Shown here: piece by piece, positions 1-6,935 of the stretch
Position numbering within the stretch: position 1 is the stretch's first letter
Layout: every line of letters starts with the position of its first letter
From: an uncultured Lachnospiraceae bacterium
Lineage (GTDB): Bacteria > Bacillota > Clostridia > Lachnospirales > Lachnospiraceae
NCBI GenBank assembly: GCA_902783305.1
Contig: CACZQU010000107.1
Location: 1 to 10,481, forward strand
DNA length: 10,481 bases
Reading direction: 5' to 3'
The notes under the pieces: generated by a model
The model's input: only the letters and a program-made list of their open reading frames with translations
Databases searched by the model: none
What the model was told of the DNA's origin: nothing
Translations under genes and position numbers: made by a program

Positions 1-563
1 AAGCGCTTTTCGTTGGAGGCTTTCTTCAGGTCGTTCACCAGTACGGTTTCATAATCCGCCAGGTCTTCCGGATAATCAGACCCGAAACGATAATGAGTGT
101 ATAGCTTCATCAGGTCATTGATCATGACCACAAGTCCGCAGGAATCGATGAGCCGGTGATCCATATGAATGAAAAAACCATTGAAGCCTTCCGGCAGCTT
201 CACCATCGTCACATCACACATCGGGCGCTCATCGCCGTCCATGGTTTCATAAGCCCAGCTTTGCATCAGTTCATCCGCCTGGGCCAGCGTCATACCGGAA
301 AGATCCTTATAAGGGATATCCCTGGTTTCCTGCTGGACGATATACTGCCAGATTTTTCCATCCTCATCCGGCTTTGTAAACCGCAGACGCATACATCCAT
401 ACCTTTGGTACTCAAGCTGGATACATTTTTTCAGCAATCCGAAATCAATTTCCGCTTTCAGTGATGCTACGCTGCTCACTCCAGACACCTGCTGGGTGTT
501 GTATTCCCGGATCCATTGATAATGCATGTTCTGTGCCGCAGTCAGCGGATACTCTTTTCTCAT
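1..563 (-). CDS. Condensation-domain-like acyltransferase, C-terminally cut by window edge
   Basis: The visible 187 residues resemble the N-terminal half of a condensation/acyltransferase (NRPS C-domain, PapA-like) fold. An N-terminal YPLTAAQ segment (residues 5-11) matches the usual C-domain opening, and HMDHRLIDS (133-141) aligns with the HHxxxDG active site: the second His (H136) and the Asp (D140) are kept, the first His is Asp and the Gly is Ser. Family members transfer an acyl or aminoacyl group to an amine or alcohol; the substrate cannot be read here. The ATG at 561-563 overlaps the TGA of the upstream hydrolase as ATGA, with GAAGGGAG about 9 bases before it, so the two are probably translationally coupled. 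The remainder lies beyond position 1. Fold assignment is fairly sure, function is not. Confidence 0.7.
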   Translation of the reverse strand, partial: MRKEYPLTAAQNMHYQWIREYNTQQVSGVSSVASLKAEIDFGLLKKCIQLEYQRYGCMRLRFTKPDEDGKIWQYIVQQETRDIPYKDLSGMTLAQADELMQSWAYETMDGDERPMCDVTMVKLPEGFNGFFIHMDHRLIDSCGLVVMINDLMKLYTHYRFGSDYPEDLADYETVLVNDLKKASNEKR

Positions 564-1609
564 CTTAAGGAACTCCCTTCTAACGTTTTCCCTGTGTCAC
601 AGTCGTATTTCTCAAAAAACCCGGAGACCTTCTGCCTGTATAATTCCGGTGCCGCATAGGAGCAGCACAGGTGTCTGGCCCGGGGGATCATCACCAGTTC
701 CTTCGGGGCTGTACATAGTTCATAATTCAGTCTGGAGTTTTCAGGAAAGACATAGGTATCATCCTCCCCGTGAAAAAACAGGACCGGCAGCCGGTTCTGC
801 TTCAGCGCCTGCGTCGTATCCGTATCCTTCATCCGGAAATGTCCGAAAATATGGCAGAACAGGTCCACACGGAGCAGAAGCAGTTCGATCCTGTGCAGAT
901 GGAACCAGCTGGAAGCGATGTCTCTCAGCTGCTGTTTCATGGAATGGAAACCGCAATCCGCGATCACTCCCCTCACCTCAGAAGGCAGAGGATGGCCTGC
1001 CGCCAGAATGACTGCAGCTGCCCCCATGGACTGTCCATAAAGATAGACAGGGAGCTTTTGTGTATTTTTCCCGCTTAAGCTTTCCAGCCAGGCCAGTACA
1101 TCCTCCTGCTCCTTTGCTCCGAAGGTAATATAGGAGCCTTCGCTTAATCCACAGCACCGCTGGTCAATCATCAGAAGGCTCGTATTGTTTTCATGCAAAA
1201 ACCGGGCGATGTGAGCGACGCTTCCAAAACGGGTTCCGCGGTAACCATGGCTCATCAGGACAATTCTCCGCGCCCTGGCGGCGGGATACCAGGAAGCGTG
1301 CAGCTTAAGCCCGTCTGTGCTCCGGATATACCAGTCCTGCATCGGCTGTGCCTTGCACCAGGCCTTTCCCGCCTCATATTCCTCTTCAAAGCCATTCCTG
1401 GGATGGTTGATCACCGTTTGCTTAAGCGCAAACCATTTTCTCCTGTTCGGATCTGACGGTTTTTTCTCTTTTTCTGAGCTTTCCTTTTTTCTCTTTGTTC
1501 CGGCATAGGTAATGAAGCGGAAAAAGGGCCAGCCCATGACGAGATAAACAAAGATTCCCACGGCCAGAAATAGTGCCAGTATGAAGTGAAATGTGTCGGT
1601 TATCTGCAT
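560..1609 (-). CDS. Membrane-anchored alpha/beta hydrolase
   Basis: A 349-residue serine hydrolase with one N-terminal membrane segment (about residues 7-26), then a Lys/Glu-rich stretch, then an alpha/beta hydrolase domain from about residue 90. The catalytic triad is readable: nucleophile S194 in GQSMG, acid D284 in HGEDD, base H313 in RARH. The oxyanion region is SHGYRG (about 120-125). The membrane anchor resembles that of YqkD-type hydrolases of Firmicutes. Substrate unknown; likely an ester or thioester. I chose ATG at 1607-1609 rather than the GTG two codons upstream (1613-1615), because AAAGGGGTG sits 4-5 bases before this ATG and would run into the GTG. The stop overlaps the start of the condensation-like gene, suggesting that the two act on the same acyl intermediate (inference). 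A TATACT hexamer lies upstream at 1668-1673, but no matching -35 was seen. Confidence 0.85.
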   Translation of the reverse strand: MQITDTFHFILALFLAVGIFVYLVMGWPFFRFITYAGTKRKKESSEKEKKPSDPNRRKWFALKQTVINHPRNGFEEEYEAGKAWCKAQPMQDWYIRSTDGLKLHASWYPAARARRIVLMSHGYRGTRFGSVAHIARFLHENNTSLLMIDQRCCGLSEGSYITFGAKEQEDVLAWLESLSGKNTQKLPVYLYGQSMGAAAVILAAGHPLPSEVRGVIADCGFHSMKQQLRDIASSWFHLHRIELLLLRVDLFCHIFGHFRMKDTDTTQALKQNRLPVLFFHGEDDTYVFPENSRLNYELCTAPKELVMIPRARHLCCSYAAPELYRQKVSGFFEKYDCDTGKTLEGSSLR

Positions 1610-1707
1610 AATCACCCCTTTCCCGTTTCATAAACCCTGACGGTTTCCGCCCTTCCCTCATAAAACCAGTATACATGACTCAGGACATTACCGCCACTTT
1701 TTCTTTG

Positions 1708-2442
1708 TCATACTTTAAGATGTGGTCTCCCGATTCCGTCCATGATGGCATTAAATACTCTCCGGCAGTTTTCGGTAGTAAAATGGCACCCGTCAGAAAT
1801 ATAGGTATTATCCTCGGATTCATATCCTATCCCGGACAGATATTTATACCCGTACTTTTTCTGGTTTGAAGCCAGAGCCATCTTTCTGTTCGCTTTGACG
1901 ATTGCCGGATTATGGTATCCCCGGTCCTGCACTATCCCCATGATGTAAAATCTGGGTTTCACCTTTCTGCCCTTATAGGTTACATTAACCTTGGAAAGAA
2001 GATTCATCGTAGACGTCATCCCGAAAAAGGACTTCTCCAGCCATCTGGTTCCATAACTGCTGTTCTGATCAGGATTCTCCACATCATTGATTGTAGCAGA
2101 CAGAACGACATGGCATTGACCGTATTTCTGAAGTATCGCTTTTACCAGTGTCTTTTGCCTGGACCGCTTGGCCCCGATGGATATTCGTGTATCCAGCGTC
2201 TTATACCCTGTATGCCAGTGCGCTCCGATCGTTGCACTGAAGGCAGCCCTGGAGTTAATCTCCTCTGCCAGCCCTACGATCCGGCTGTCACCGATGATGA
2301 GAACAGAAGACCGGATCCTGCCGGGACTGGACGTGACATAATATGACTGGGCGGATACCTTCGTGTCAGGGTATACCATGCTTCCGATAACCAGGATAAC
2401 TACGAGAACCGCAGCTGCCGTTTTTTTTGTGAAAGATTTCAT
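1708..2442 (-). CDS. Secreted SGNH/GDSL-type hydrolase
   Basis: A 244-residue exported protein. Residues 1-31 form a signal peptide (KK near the N-terminus, hydrophobic core 9-24, likely cut VSA/QS at 31/32). The mature part has SGNH landmarks: IIGDSR (49-54) with the presumed nucleophile S53, G73 in ATIGAH as a possible block II glycine, N119-D120 in ATINDVEN as block III, and DGCH (217-220) as the block V Asp and His. Family members are extracellular esterases or O-deacetylases acting on polysaccharides, peptidoglycan or lipids. The start has GAAAGGAAT about 6 bases upstream. It lies 98 bases before the alpha/beta hydrolase on the same strand and could share its transcript. No terminator is evident between them. 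Confidence 0.82.
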   Translation of the reverse strand: MKSFTKKTAAAVLVVILVIGSMVYPDTKVSAQSYYVTSSPGRIRSSVLIIGDSRIVGLAEEINSRAAFSATIGAHWHTGYKTLDTRISIGAKRSRQKTLVKAILQKYGQCHVVLSATINDVENPDQNSSYGTRWLEKSFFGMTSTMNLLSKVNVTYKGRKVKPRFYIMGIVQDRGYHNPAIVKANRKMALASNQKKYGYKYLSGIGYESEDNTYISDGCHFTTENCRRVFNAIMDGIGRPHLKV

Positions 2443-2672
2443 TTTTGTATTCCTTTCGCTTTACCATAAATCACTCTGTATTCTTACTCTGAATGATTCA
2501 TCCCCGCAGCCTCATGTTCCCGGACTGATCCCCTATTCACCCGGTACACTTTGCTTTCTGTCAGTCGGGCAAGCCCGTAACGCTGTTTTCCATTTCTTTC
2601 CTGTCCATCCGACTACCGTTTCCCGCCTATGCAGCTGTAAATATCCGTGCCGCAGACCGCCGCAGCCATTTA
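2443..2672. other. Intergenic gap between the RyR gene and the SGNH hydrolase
   Basis: No supportable gene lies in this 230-base gap. It holds a short perfect hairpin (CGGGC at 2566-2570, GCCCG at 2573-2577) with no T run after it on either strand, so I do not call a terminator. Just after the RyR gene stop, on the minus strand, there is a direct repeat CTGCGGC-GGT-CTGCGGC. No convincing -35/-10 pair for the SGNH gene was found, so its promoter is unresolved. Confidence 0.4.
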
Positions 2673-4088
2673 CTAAGTGCCGAAAAGAACGCGGATATTC
2701 TCTCTGTCCTTCTCCTTTTCCGCCTCCGAAATTGACCGGTAAGGCAGAAGATCCCGGTGAATACGCTTGCCAGGATCCTTGCTCCTGCCATTATCCGGAA
2801 TGCCATATCTCCAGTTATTCAGATAATGATATCGACACCACCGGATGTGTTCAAGCTCTGACAAGAGCTCCAGACACTCCGGATTCATCTTATCCACGTC
2901 AGTTTCCTCTCCCCTGATCGAAAGCATTTTCAGCTGAATTTCATGATAATCCGCGGAGCTGATGTTGGAGTACCGGGTAAATCCATCCAGCTTTTCCCAT
3001 TCAAGCTCCTTATTGACGTCATTTTCCTCGATATGTGTATAAATATGCGCATACCGCAGATTAATTCTCTTTGCCCGTTCATACAGATTACCGCCAAGGA
3101 CATATTCCGGATTCAGTGCGTTCTCTTTCCAGTTATACAATGTCACGCGCTGATTATCCCCGAAAAGATAAGGTGCTAATTCATCGGATGAAAAAACATG
3201 AATATTCTTTTGCTGTGAAGCCAGAAGAATATTGTCCACCAGCTCTGCCTGCTTCTCCTGTTCCAGAACCAGAACAGCTGCAGCTTCTTCCAGAAGAGAC
3301 AGACAGTCATACCAGTGTTCATCATGAAAGACGGCTCTGTCTTCTATGGATTCCAGCTGTGTGTGTACGGAACGGAAAAGTGTGCTGTCTCCAAAGATAT
3401 GATACCTTATCTCCTGATCCGGAGAGAAAATATTATCCTGTAAGCCATACAAAAGGACATTCTCGCCAAGCTTGCCGAATCCAAGCAGGACAATACTCAT
3501 TTTGTGTCCGCGGAGGAGGGATTCATCATATAAGCAATGCTCCTTCCAGTACAGACGTCCCGCGATTTCTTCCGGACTGACCAGATGGAGACTCGATGAA
3601 ACGGACATCTGCGGGCGTACGGAGCTGCAGAACATATACACTTCCCGGTTTTGGATCCTGTTCCTGTTTTTCTGATAGAAATCCAGATTGTCTTCTTCGT
3701 TCCCGATCAGGACATAACGCTGTGCCTGAACAAACTTTTCCTTTCCTTCAATTCCCTTCTTACCAATGCTGCGCAAAAATACCGTTCTGTCTTCTTCACG
3801 GCCGTAAACCGCGATACTGTCACCTTTTCTGTATCGTATCGCGTTATCTATCCTGTCCCGCAGTGACGAAAAAAACAGGATCAGTCCGCTTGCCGTCGCG
3901 ACAGGCGCCGTCCACCTGGCTGCTTCCAGAAAAGCATTGGCCGGAGGATCCTGAACATTCATGGCATACATGCAAAGCGACAGAAAACCTGCATCCAGTA
4001 TCTTTTCTCCTGCCAGAATAAAGCCGGCGGTTCCGATCAAAAACGGGATACAGAGGAAGAGATACTTACCTTTTTTCATCTCATTCAT
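2673..4088 (-). CDS. Two-TM protein with TrkA-N-like Rossmann region and C-terminal RyR domain
   Basis: 471 residues. Two membrane segments lie near the N-terminus (about 9-27 and 60-76). A first Rossmann-like stretch starts at SIAVYGREEDR (91-101). A clearer one has VLLGFGKLG (200-208), a nucleotide-binding glycine pattern like TrkA-N/RCK domains. A middle block (ERAKRINLRYAHIY, 337-350, followed by a W-x2-L and RYSN segment) leads to a C-terminal RyR domain at about 410-468, seen as LEHIRWCRYHYLNNWRYG (412-429), then DLLPY (446-450) and EAEKEKDRENI (455-465). RyR domains occur in ryanodine receptors and in scattered bacterial proteins, some with TrkA-N. Role is unknown; membrane-linked sensing of a nucleotide or ion state is an inference. 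Start: AGAGGAG lies 5 bases before ATG 4086-4088; Met4 has no such site. It follows glsB-like and small ORFs on the same strand. Confidence 0.78.
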   Translation of the reverse strand: MNEMKKGKYLFLCIPFLIGTAGFILAGEKILDAGFLSLCMYAMNVQDPPANAFLEAARWTAPVATASGLILFFSSLRDRIDNAIRYRKGDSIAVYGREEDRTVFLRSIGKKGIEGKEKFVQAQRYVLIGNEEDNLDFYQKNRNRIQNREVYMFCSSVRPQMSVSSSLHLVSPEEIAGRLYWKEHCLYDESLLRGHKMSIVLLGFGKLGENVLLYGLQDNIFSPDQEIRYHIFGDSTLFRSVHTQLESIEDRAVFHDEHWYDCLSLLEEAAAVLVLEQEKQAELVDNILLASQQKNIHVFSSDELAPYLFGDNQRVTLYNWKENALNPEYVLGGNLYERAKRINLRYAHIYTHIEENDVNKELEWEKLDGFTRYSNISSADYHEIQLKMLSIRGEETDVDKMNPECLELLSELEHIRWCRYHYLNNWRYGIPDNGRSKDPGKRIHRDLLPYRSISEAEKEKDRENIRVLFGT

Positions 4089-4100
4089 GATGCTCCTCTC

Positions 4101-4253
4101 TCAGTCCTTCCCCCCGGAGATATCCTCCATCCTTTCAGGCAGGAGATGCTTGCCTTTACCATTCGCATGCGATGCAGAAACATTATTCAGGATCCTGCTG
4201 TCTGTTCCGGATGTGTAAGTACTTCCCGCTGTCATTCCGGGCGGCAGCCTCAC
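4101..4253 (-). CDS. Possible 50-residue small ORF coupled to the GlsB-like gene
   Basis: This short frame starts at GTG 4251-4253, which overlaps the TGA of the GlsB-like gene (GTGA), and stops at 4101-4103, 12 bases before the RyR gene start. The sequence AGGGAGG lies 8 bases before the GTG, inside the end of the upstream gene. The product would be polar: it has SASHANGKGKHLLPE (26-40) and ends ISGGKD, with no membrane segment or signal. An internal ATG at 4233-4235 is an alternative start with a poorer site. I do not recognise the protein. The start/stop overlap, ribosome site and near-complete filling of the gap argue for a gene; its small size and lack of homology evidence argue against. 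Chance remains a real alternative. Confidence 0.35.
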   Translation of the reverse strand: MRLPPGMTAGSTYTSGTDSRILNNVSASHANGKGKHLLPERMEDISGGKD

Positions 4254-4483
4254 CCTATATTCCTCCCTAACCAGATCAGAATGCAGGCACCGACCACCGA
4301 AACCAGAGTTCCTCCAATCAATCCATGTCCCACAACACCAACAAATCTCAGGACAATCGAGCCGACGATTCCCCCTCCCAGACCAAGAAGTACATTTCTG
4401 ACTGTACTTCCCTCACTGTTCATCAGTTTTCCGGCAATATATCCTGCGACGCCGCCCATAATCAGTGTCCATATTATCCCCAT
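4250..4483 (-). CDS. GlsB/YeaQ/YmgE family small membrane protein
   Basis: A 77-residue, very hydrophobic, glycine-rich protein with three likely membrane helices (about 3-19, 29-48, 53-72). The opening MGIIWTLIMGGVAGYIAG, the NVLLGLGGGIVGS segment (30-42) and the closing WLGRNIG region are hallmarks of the transglycosylase-associated (GlsB/YeaQ/YmgE) family. Members are stress-induced, of full family length (about 80 residues), and their molecular function is not settled. Start: AAAGGAGG lies 6 bases before ATG 4481-4483. A strong promoter at 4582-4610 would give about a 90-base leader. It is the first gene of a likely unit with the small ORF and the RyR protein. Confidence 0.93.
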   Translation of the reverse strand: MGIIWTLIMGGVAGYIAGKLMNSEGSTVRNVLLGLGGGIVGSIVLRFVGVVGHGLIGGTLVSVVGACILIWLGRNIG

Positions 4484-4581
4484 GTTTTTCCTCCTTTACT
4501 CATATCCAGTGCCGCCAGTACGTCTATATTCAGCCTGCCAGACTGCAGCTGCTCCCATACTCTTTATTTGTAATAATAAAC

Positions 4582-4610
4582 ATTATACCTTAAAATTTCC
4601 TTTCTATCAA
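4582..4610 (-). promoter_or_regulatory. Sigma-A promoter for the GlsB-like/RyR gene unit
   Basis: On the minus strand TTGATA (4605-4610) is followed by exactly 17 bases and then a consensus TATAAT (4582-4587). Transcription would start near 4575, about 90 bases before the GlsB-like start codon. Match quality and spacing are near consensus. Confidence 0.75.
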
Positions 4611-4805
4611 CCGGTACGTTTCGGGTATACCGACAAATCGCAGGTCATCCGTTAAGCCTGGAGCAGAAACACTGAATTTTACGCAGGTTTCAGGAATGAT
4701 CTGAAAAAATCAAACAGAAATCCATCGGTACCCCTGCGTTTCAGAAAAAACAAACAGCCTCCTGAGCGGGTACTATTCGTGTCCGCGTCGGAATGAATCA
4801 GCTGC

Positions 4806-4836
4806 CCGCGGATGCTTTTACGGTCAAACCGTGAAT
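4806..4836. repeat. Intergenic hairpin repeat, copy A
   Basis: This 31-base block matches 6891-6921 at 25 of 31 positions without gaps and in the same orientation. Its core is a hairpin: ACGGT (4820-4824), loop CAA, ACCGT (4828-4832), extended by a T/A-rich outer stem. It lies in the non-coding stretch after the ABC-2 permease. The pattern fits a diverged extragenic palindromic repeat; genome-wide copy number cannot be seen here. Confidence 0.5.
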
Positions 4837-4842
4837 GAAAGC

Positions 4843-4896
4843 AAAAAACCTGAATGATTCCGGAACGCAAAATCATTCCGTAAACCATCCAGGTTT
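4843..4896 (-). terminator. Candidate Rho-independent terminator of the GntR-ABC operon
   Basis: Reading the minus strand, AAACCTG (4890-4896) can pair with CAGGTTT (4846-4852). Nested inside are perfect arms GAATGATT (4871-4878) and AATCATTC (4852-4859) around an 11-base loop, with an unpaired stretch on one side. The stem is followed at once by six Ts (4843-4848 on the plus strand as As). A competing small hairpin (TAAACC/GGTTTA, 4881-4897) overlaps. It begins 16 bases after the permease stop. The stem is AT-rich, so strength is uncertain. Confidence 0.5.
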
Positions 4897-4912
4897 ATTG
4901 TGGTTACCGTCA

Positions 4913-5566
4913 TCAGAATTCTTTTTCCCCGATCACCCTGATACTCCACAGATAGCAGGCAGCTGTAATCAGTGCACATACAGCAGACAGGATAACCAGT
5001 ACAACAGCCGGGGAGCAGGCGTCAAGGATCTGTTCCAGGCTGCGGAAAGGGTTCCCCAGTCTGTCAGAAACCGTTTTCGTCCCGTACAACACAATCGCGA
5101 TGAGGCCGAACAAGCCAAATAAAACAACCCTGCTTTTTTCTGATCCGTATTTCAGCTGAAGCGGAATCATGACCGCAGCTGACAGATACATCACAGGAAT
5201 TATGGCTGTCAGCATCGGCAGTTCTCCGGCCAGGTCTGCCTCCCCCGGACGGATAACGCTTCCGATGAAGTACAGAACTATCCCGGCACACCATGCGGCC
5301 ACCTCCATCATGAAGCAGAACAGATATTTTTCTCTTACATATGTTTTCCTTTCAAAGGGCAGCGTCATCAAAAACTCAAATCCATTGTCGAATTCGTCAT
5401 AGCTTATTGTTCCGATTGCCAGTATCGTTGAAAACATGGTAAGGTATCCGACGAGAAAAGAACCATCCATCGACATCCCCATGATCAGAGCCAGTCCAAA
5501 GAAAATCCCGATCGTCTGCTTCCTTGCGGCCGTGAGCCGCAGATCTTTTTCTATCAGACCCCGCAT
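4913..5566 (-). CDS. ABC-2 type transporter permease
   Basis: A 217-residue integral membrane protein with six predicted helices (about 19-31, 36-54, 81-104, 117-137, 146-163, 186-208). The cytoplasmic loop DEFDNGFEFLMTLP (57-70), followed by RK and EKY, is characteristic of the short ABC-2 permeases (ABC2_membrane_5 type) that pair with a YtrB/YhcG-like ATPase. It would form the membrane channel, probably as a dimer, for export of a peptide, antibiotic or lipid-like molecule; the substrate cannot be read. The ATG at 5564-5566 comes one base after the ATPase stop (TAATATG), and GGGAGGG lies 7 bases upstream inside the ATPase gene, so translation is probably coupled. A candidate terminator follows. 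Confidence 0.88.
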   Translation of the reverse strand: MRGLIEKDLRLTAARKQTIGIFFGLALIMGMSMDGSFLVGYLTMFSTILAIGTISYDEFDNGFEFLMTLPFERKTYVREKYLFCFMMEVAAWCAGIVLYFIGSVIRPGEADLAGELPMLTAIIPVMYLSAAVMIPLQLKYGSEKSRVVLFGLFGLIAIVLYGTKTVSDRLGNPFRSLEQILDACSPAVVLVILSAVCALITAACYLWSIRVIGEKEF

Positions 5567-5567
5567 A

Positions 5568-6413
5568 TTATTTCCCTCCCGTCATCATCAGGATCAGATC
5601 ATCTATGCTGCCATTCTCGATGACGATACCTGGATATCTTTCCGAATAATACTGCTTTTTTCCGGTAAAACACACATATCCAAAGCTTTCTTTTTTCGTG
5701 CTGAGAATATAGCTCTTGTCAAGCCTTCCGTAAGCTTCCTCATCCATCTTCATTATGGCATAATCGCTTAAGATCGTATCCGTATCTTCGTGAAGAATGA
5801 TTTTTCCGTTATGGATCAGGTAAATATCGTCGCACAGCCCTTCAAGGTCAGAAGAAATATGGGAAGTCAGCAAAACAGAGCGCCTCTCATCGTCAAGCAG
5901 ATACTTCCGGAGCAGATCGAGGATGTCATTTCTTGCTTCCACGTCAAGCCCTGCTGTGGGTTCGTCCATGATGAGCAGCTCTGCCTGATGGCTGACAGCA
6001 GCCAGGACGCGGAGCTTCGCGCGCATACCTGTGGAAAAATCCTTTATCGTCTTGTCAAAGGAAAGTCCTTGCGCTATGCAGTTCTCTCTGAAAAAAGCTT
6101 CATCAAATGCCGGATACAGTTTCCTGAGAATACGGATGACGTCCTCAACACGAAGATAGGAACTGAATCCGGAATCAGACAATGCGGCTCCAATCTTCCC
6201 TTTCTCAGCTCCGGTAAGCTTTGACGCTTCTTTTCCGTTTATGGTAATATGTCCGCCATCGGGTTTGATCAGCCCCAGTATGGCTTTTATTGTCGTGCTT
6301 TTACCCGCACCGTTCTTCCCGACGATACCGGTAACTCTCCCATCCGGGATCTCCAGGGAGACGTCAAGCCGGAAATCACCATAGTTCTTTACAAGTCCAT
6401 CCACTTTAACCAT
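5568..6413 (-). CDS. ABC-2 exporter ATP-binding protein
   Basis: A 281-residue ABC ATPase of the class encoded with YtrA-type regulators. Visible motifs: Walker A GKNGAGKST (32-40), signature FSTGM (126-130) in place of LSGGQ, Walker B LLIMDEP (146-152), D-loop AGLD (154-157) and switch His H185 in TSH. At the usual Q-loop position the sequence is ALSDSGF (77-83), with no Gln. The variant signature and missing Gln are seen in this subfamily, so the protein is probably active. A C-terminal tail of about 60 residues follows the nucleotide domain. The ATG (6411-6413) shares one base with the regulator stop (TGATG), with GGAGG 7 bases upstream. It energises the adjacent permease. Confidence 0.92.
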   Translation of the reverse strand: MVKVDGLVKNYGDFRLDVSLEIPDGRVTGIVGKNGAGKSTTIKAILGLIKPDGGHITINGKEASKLTGAEKGKIGAALSDSGFSSYLRVEDVIRILRKLYPAFDEAFFRENCIAQGLSFDKTIKDFSTGMRAKLRVLAAVSHQAELLIMDEPTAGLDVEARNDILDLLRKYLLDDERRSVLLTSHISSDLEGLCDDIYLIHNGKIILHEDTDTILSDYAIMKMDEEAYGRLDKSYILSTKKESFGYVCFTGKKQYYSERYPGIVIENGSIDDLILMMTGGK

Positions 6414-6787
6414 CAGTAATCCTCCAGTATAATCTCCACGATTTCAAGAATTTCCTCCCTCTTGAATCCGACTGCCCTTGCTTTGTGTACAGCTGCGGCA
6501 AAATCATCTTCCACAGCTTTTCTGCGCGCCTCCATCGCCAGCTGACGATCAGCGGCGGCGACAAAGGTGCCTTTTCCATGCACAGTGACAACAAAGCCTT
6601 GCTCTTCCAGTCTGTCATATGCTTTTTTGACCGTCAGGGCGCTTATCCGCAGTTCGCCGGAAAGCGCTCTGACTGACGGAAGAGCTTCATTTGCCGAAAG
6701 GCCGCCGTTTAAAATCTCGTCCCTGACCTGATCTGAAAGCTGTTCGTAGATCGGTACCATTGAGGAATTGTTTAAAATAATATGCAT
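6413..6787 (-). CDS. GntR-family (YtrA-type) transcriptional regulator
   Basis: A 124-residue regulator with an N-terminal winged helix-turn-helix: PIYEQLSDQVRDEILNG (12-28) leads to the recognition region PSVRALSGELRISALTVKKA and the wing GKGTFV (about 72-77). The short helical C-terminal tail marks the YtrA subfamily, in which the regulator has no large effector domain. It likely represses its own operon with the ABC-2 exporter and is released by a cell-envelope or antibiotic signal (family knowledge plus inference). I chose ATG 6785-6787 because GGAGGG lies 7 bases before it; an ATG 16 codons upstream would place the start inside the promoter. Two palindromes overlap its promoter. Confidence 0.92.
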   Translation of the reverse strand: MHIILNNSSMVPIYEQLSDQVRDEILNGGLSANEALPSVRALSGELRISALTVKKAYDRLEEQGFVVTVHGKGTFVAAADRQLAMEARRKAVEDDFAAAVHKARAVGFKREEILEIVEIILEDY

Positions 6788-6804
6788 ATCGTTTCCCTCC
6801 GTAA

Positions 6805-6840
6805 ACAGTATATAACACTGTGAAACAGTTGTCAACTGTT
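6805..6840. promoter_or_regulatory. Two palindromic operators for the GntR regulator
   Basis: The first palindrome is perfect: AACAGTTG (6824-6831), one centre base, CAACTGTT (6833-6840), and it covers the -35. The second is ACAGT (6805-6809), seven bases, ACTGT (6817-6821), and it covers the -10. Both share the ACAGT/ACTGT half-site. YtrA-type regulators bind inverted repeats in their own promoters, so autorepression is likely. Confidence 0.65.
6807..6835 (-). promoter_or_regulatory. Sigma-A promoter of the GntR-ABC operon
   Basis: On the minus strand a perfect TTGACA (6830-6835), a 17-base spacer and TATACT (6807-6812). The start of transcription would fall near 6800, right at the ribosome binding site (GGAGGG, 6795-6800), leaving a leader of only about 13 bases. 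Confidence 0.75.
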
Positions 6841-6865
6841 ATATTCTGTTTATCCTGTTTATCTC

Positions 6866-6927
6866 GTTACTCTTCATGGTCTAACCTTCCCCGCGCGTGG
6901 CTTTACGGTTAATCCGTGAATAGTAAC
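6866..6927. repeat. Imperfect inverted repeat in the divergent intergenic region
   Basis: GTTACTCTTCATGG (6866-6879) and CCGTGAATAGTAAC (6914-6927) are inverted arms matching at 12 of 14 positions, with one further G-T wobble in the plus-strand RNA. The 34-base interior contains most of hairpin repeat copy B. It lies between the divergently read GntR and solute-binding protein genes. It may be a full-length unit of the same extragenic repeat whose other copy is more decayed. Confidence 0.5.
6891..6921. repeat. Intergenic hairpin repeat, copy B
   Basis: Ungapped match to 4806-4836 at 25 of 31 positions, same orientation. The core hairpin is TTTACGG (6902-6908), loop TTAAT, CCGTGAA (6914-6920). 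The hairpin shape is kept although the loop and flanks differ between copies. Confidence 0.5.
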
Positions 6928-6935
6928 TTTATCTC

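Larger units (their letters stand above)
4484..4912. other. 429-base gene-free stretch between GlsB-like gene and permease
   Basis: The left part holds the leader and promoter of the GlsB-like gene (4484-4610). From 4611 to 4800 I see no gene or clear signal. The right part holds hairpin repeat copy A (4806-4836) and the candidate terminator of the exporter operon (4843-4896). A 69-codon open frame spans 4679-4888 on the minus strand, but it reads through the terminator and repeat and has no ribosome site, so I do not call it. Confidence 0.6.

Noticed and set aside
1610..1615. GTG two codons upstream as start of the alpha/beta hydrolase
   Set aside because: The ribosome binding sequence overlaps this GTG; the ATG at 1607-1609 has correct spacing.
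1629..1650. AAACC/GGTTT hairpin as a terminator between the SGNH and alpha/beta hydrolase genes
   Set aside because: Only a 5-base stem with no T run on either strand.
2489..2499. An 11-base match to the terminator region (about 4850-4860)
   Set aside because: Short, AT-rich and with no similarity in the flanks; probably chance.
4679..4888. A 69-codon minus-strand frame after the permease
   Set aside because: It overlaps the candidate terminator and hairpin repeat and has no ribosome binding site.
6788..6835. Upstream ATG giving a 140-residue GntR regulator
   Set aside because: It would lie within the -35 region and operators, and the ATG at 6785-6787 has a strong ribosome site.
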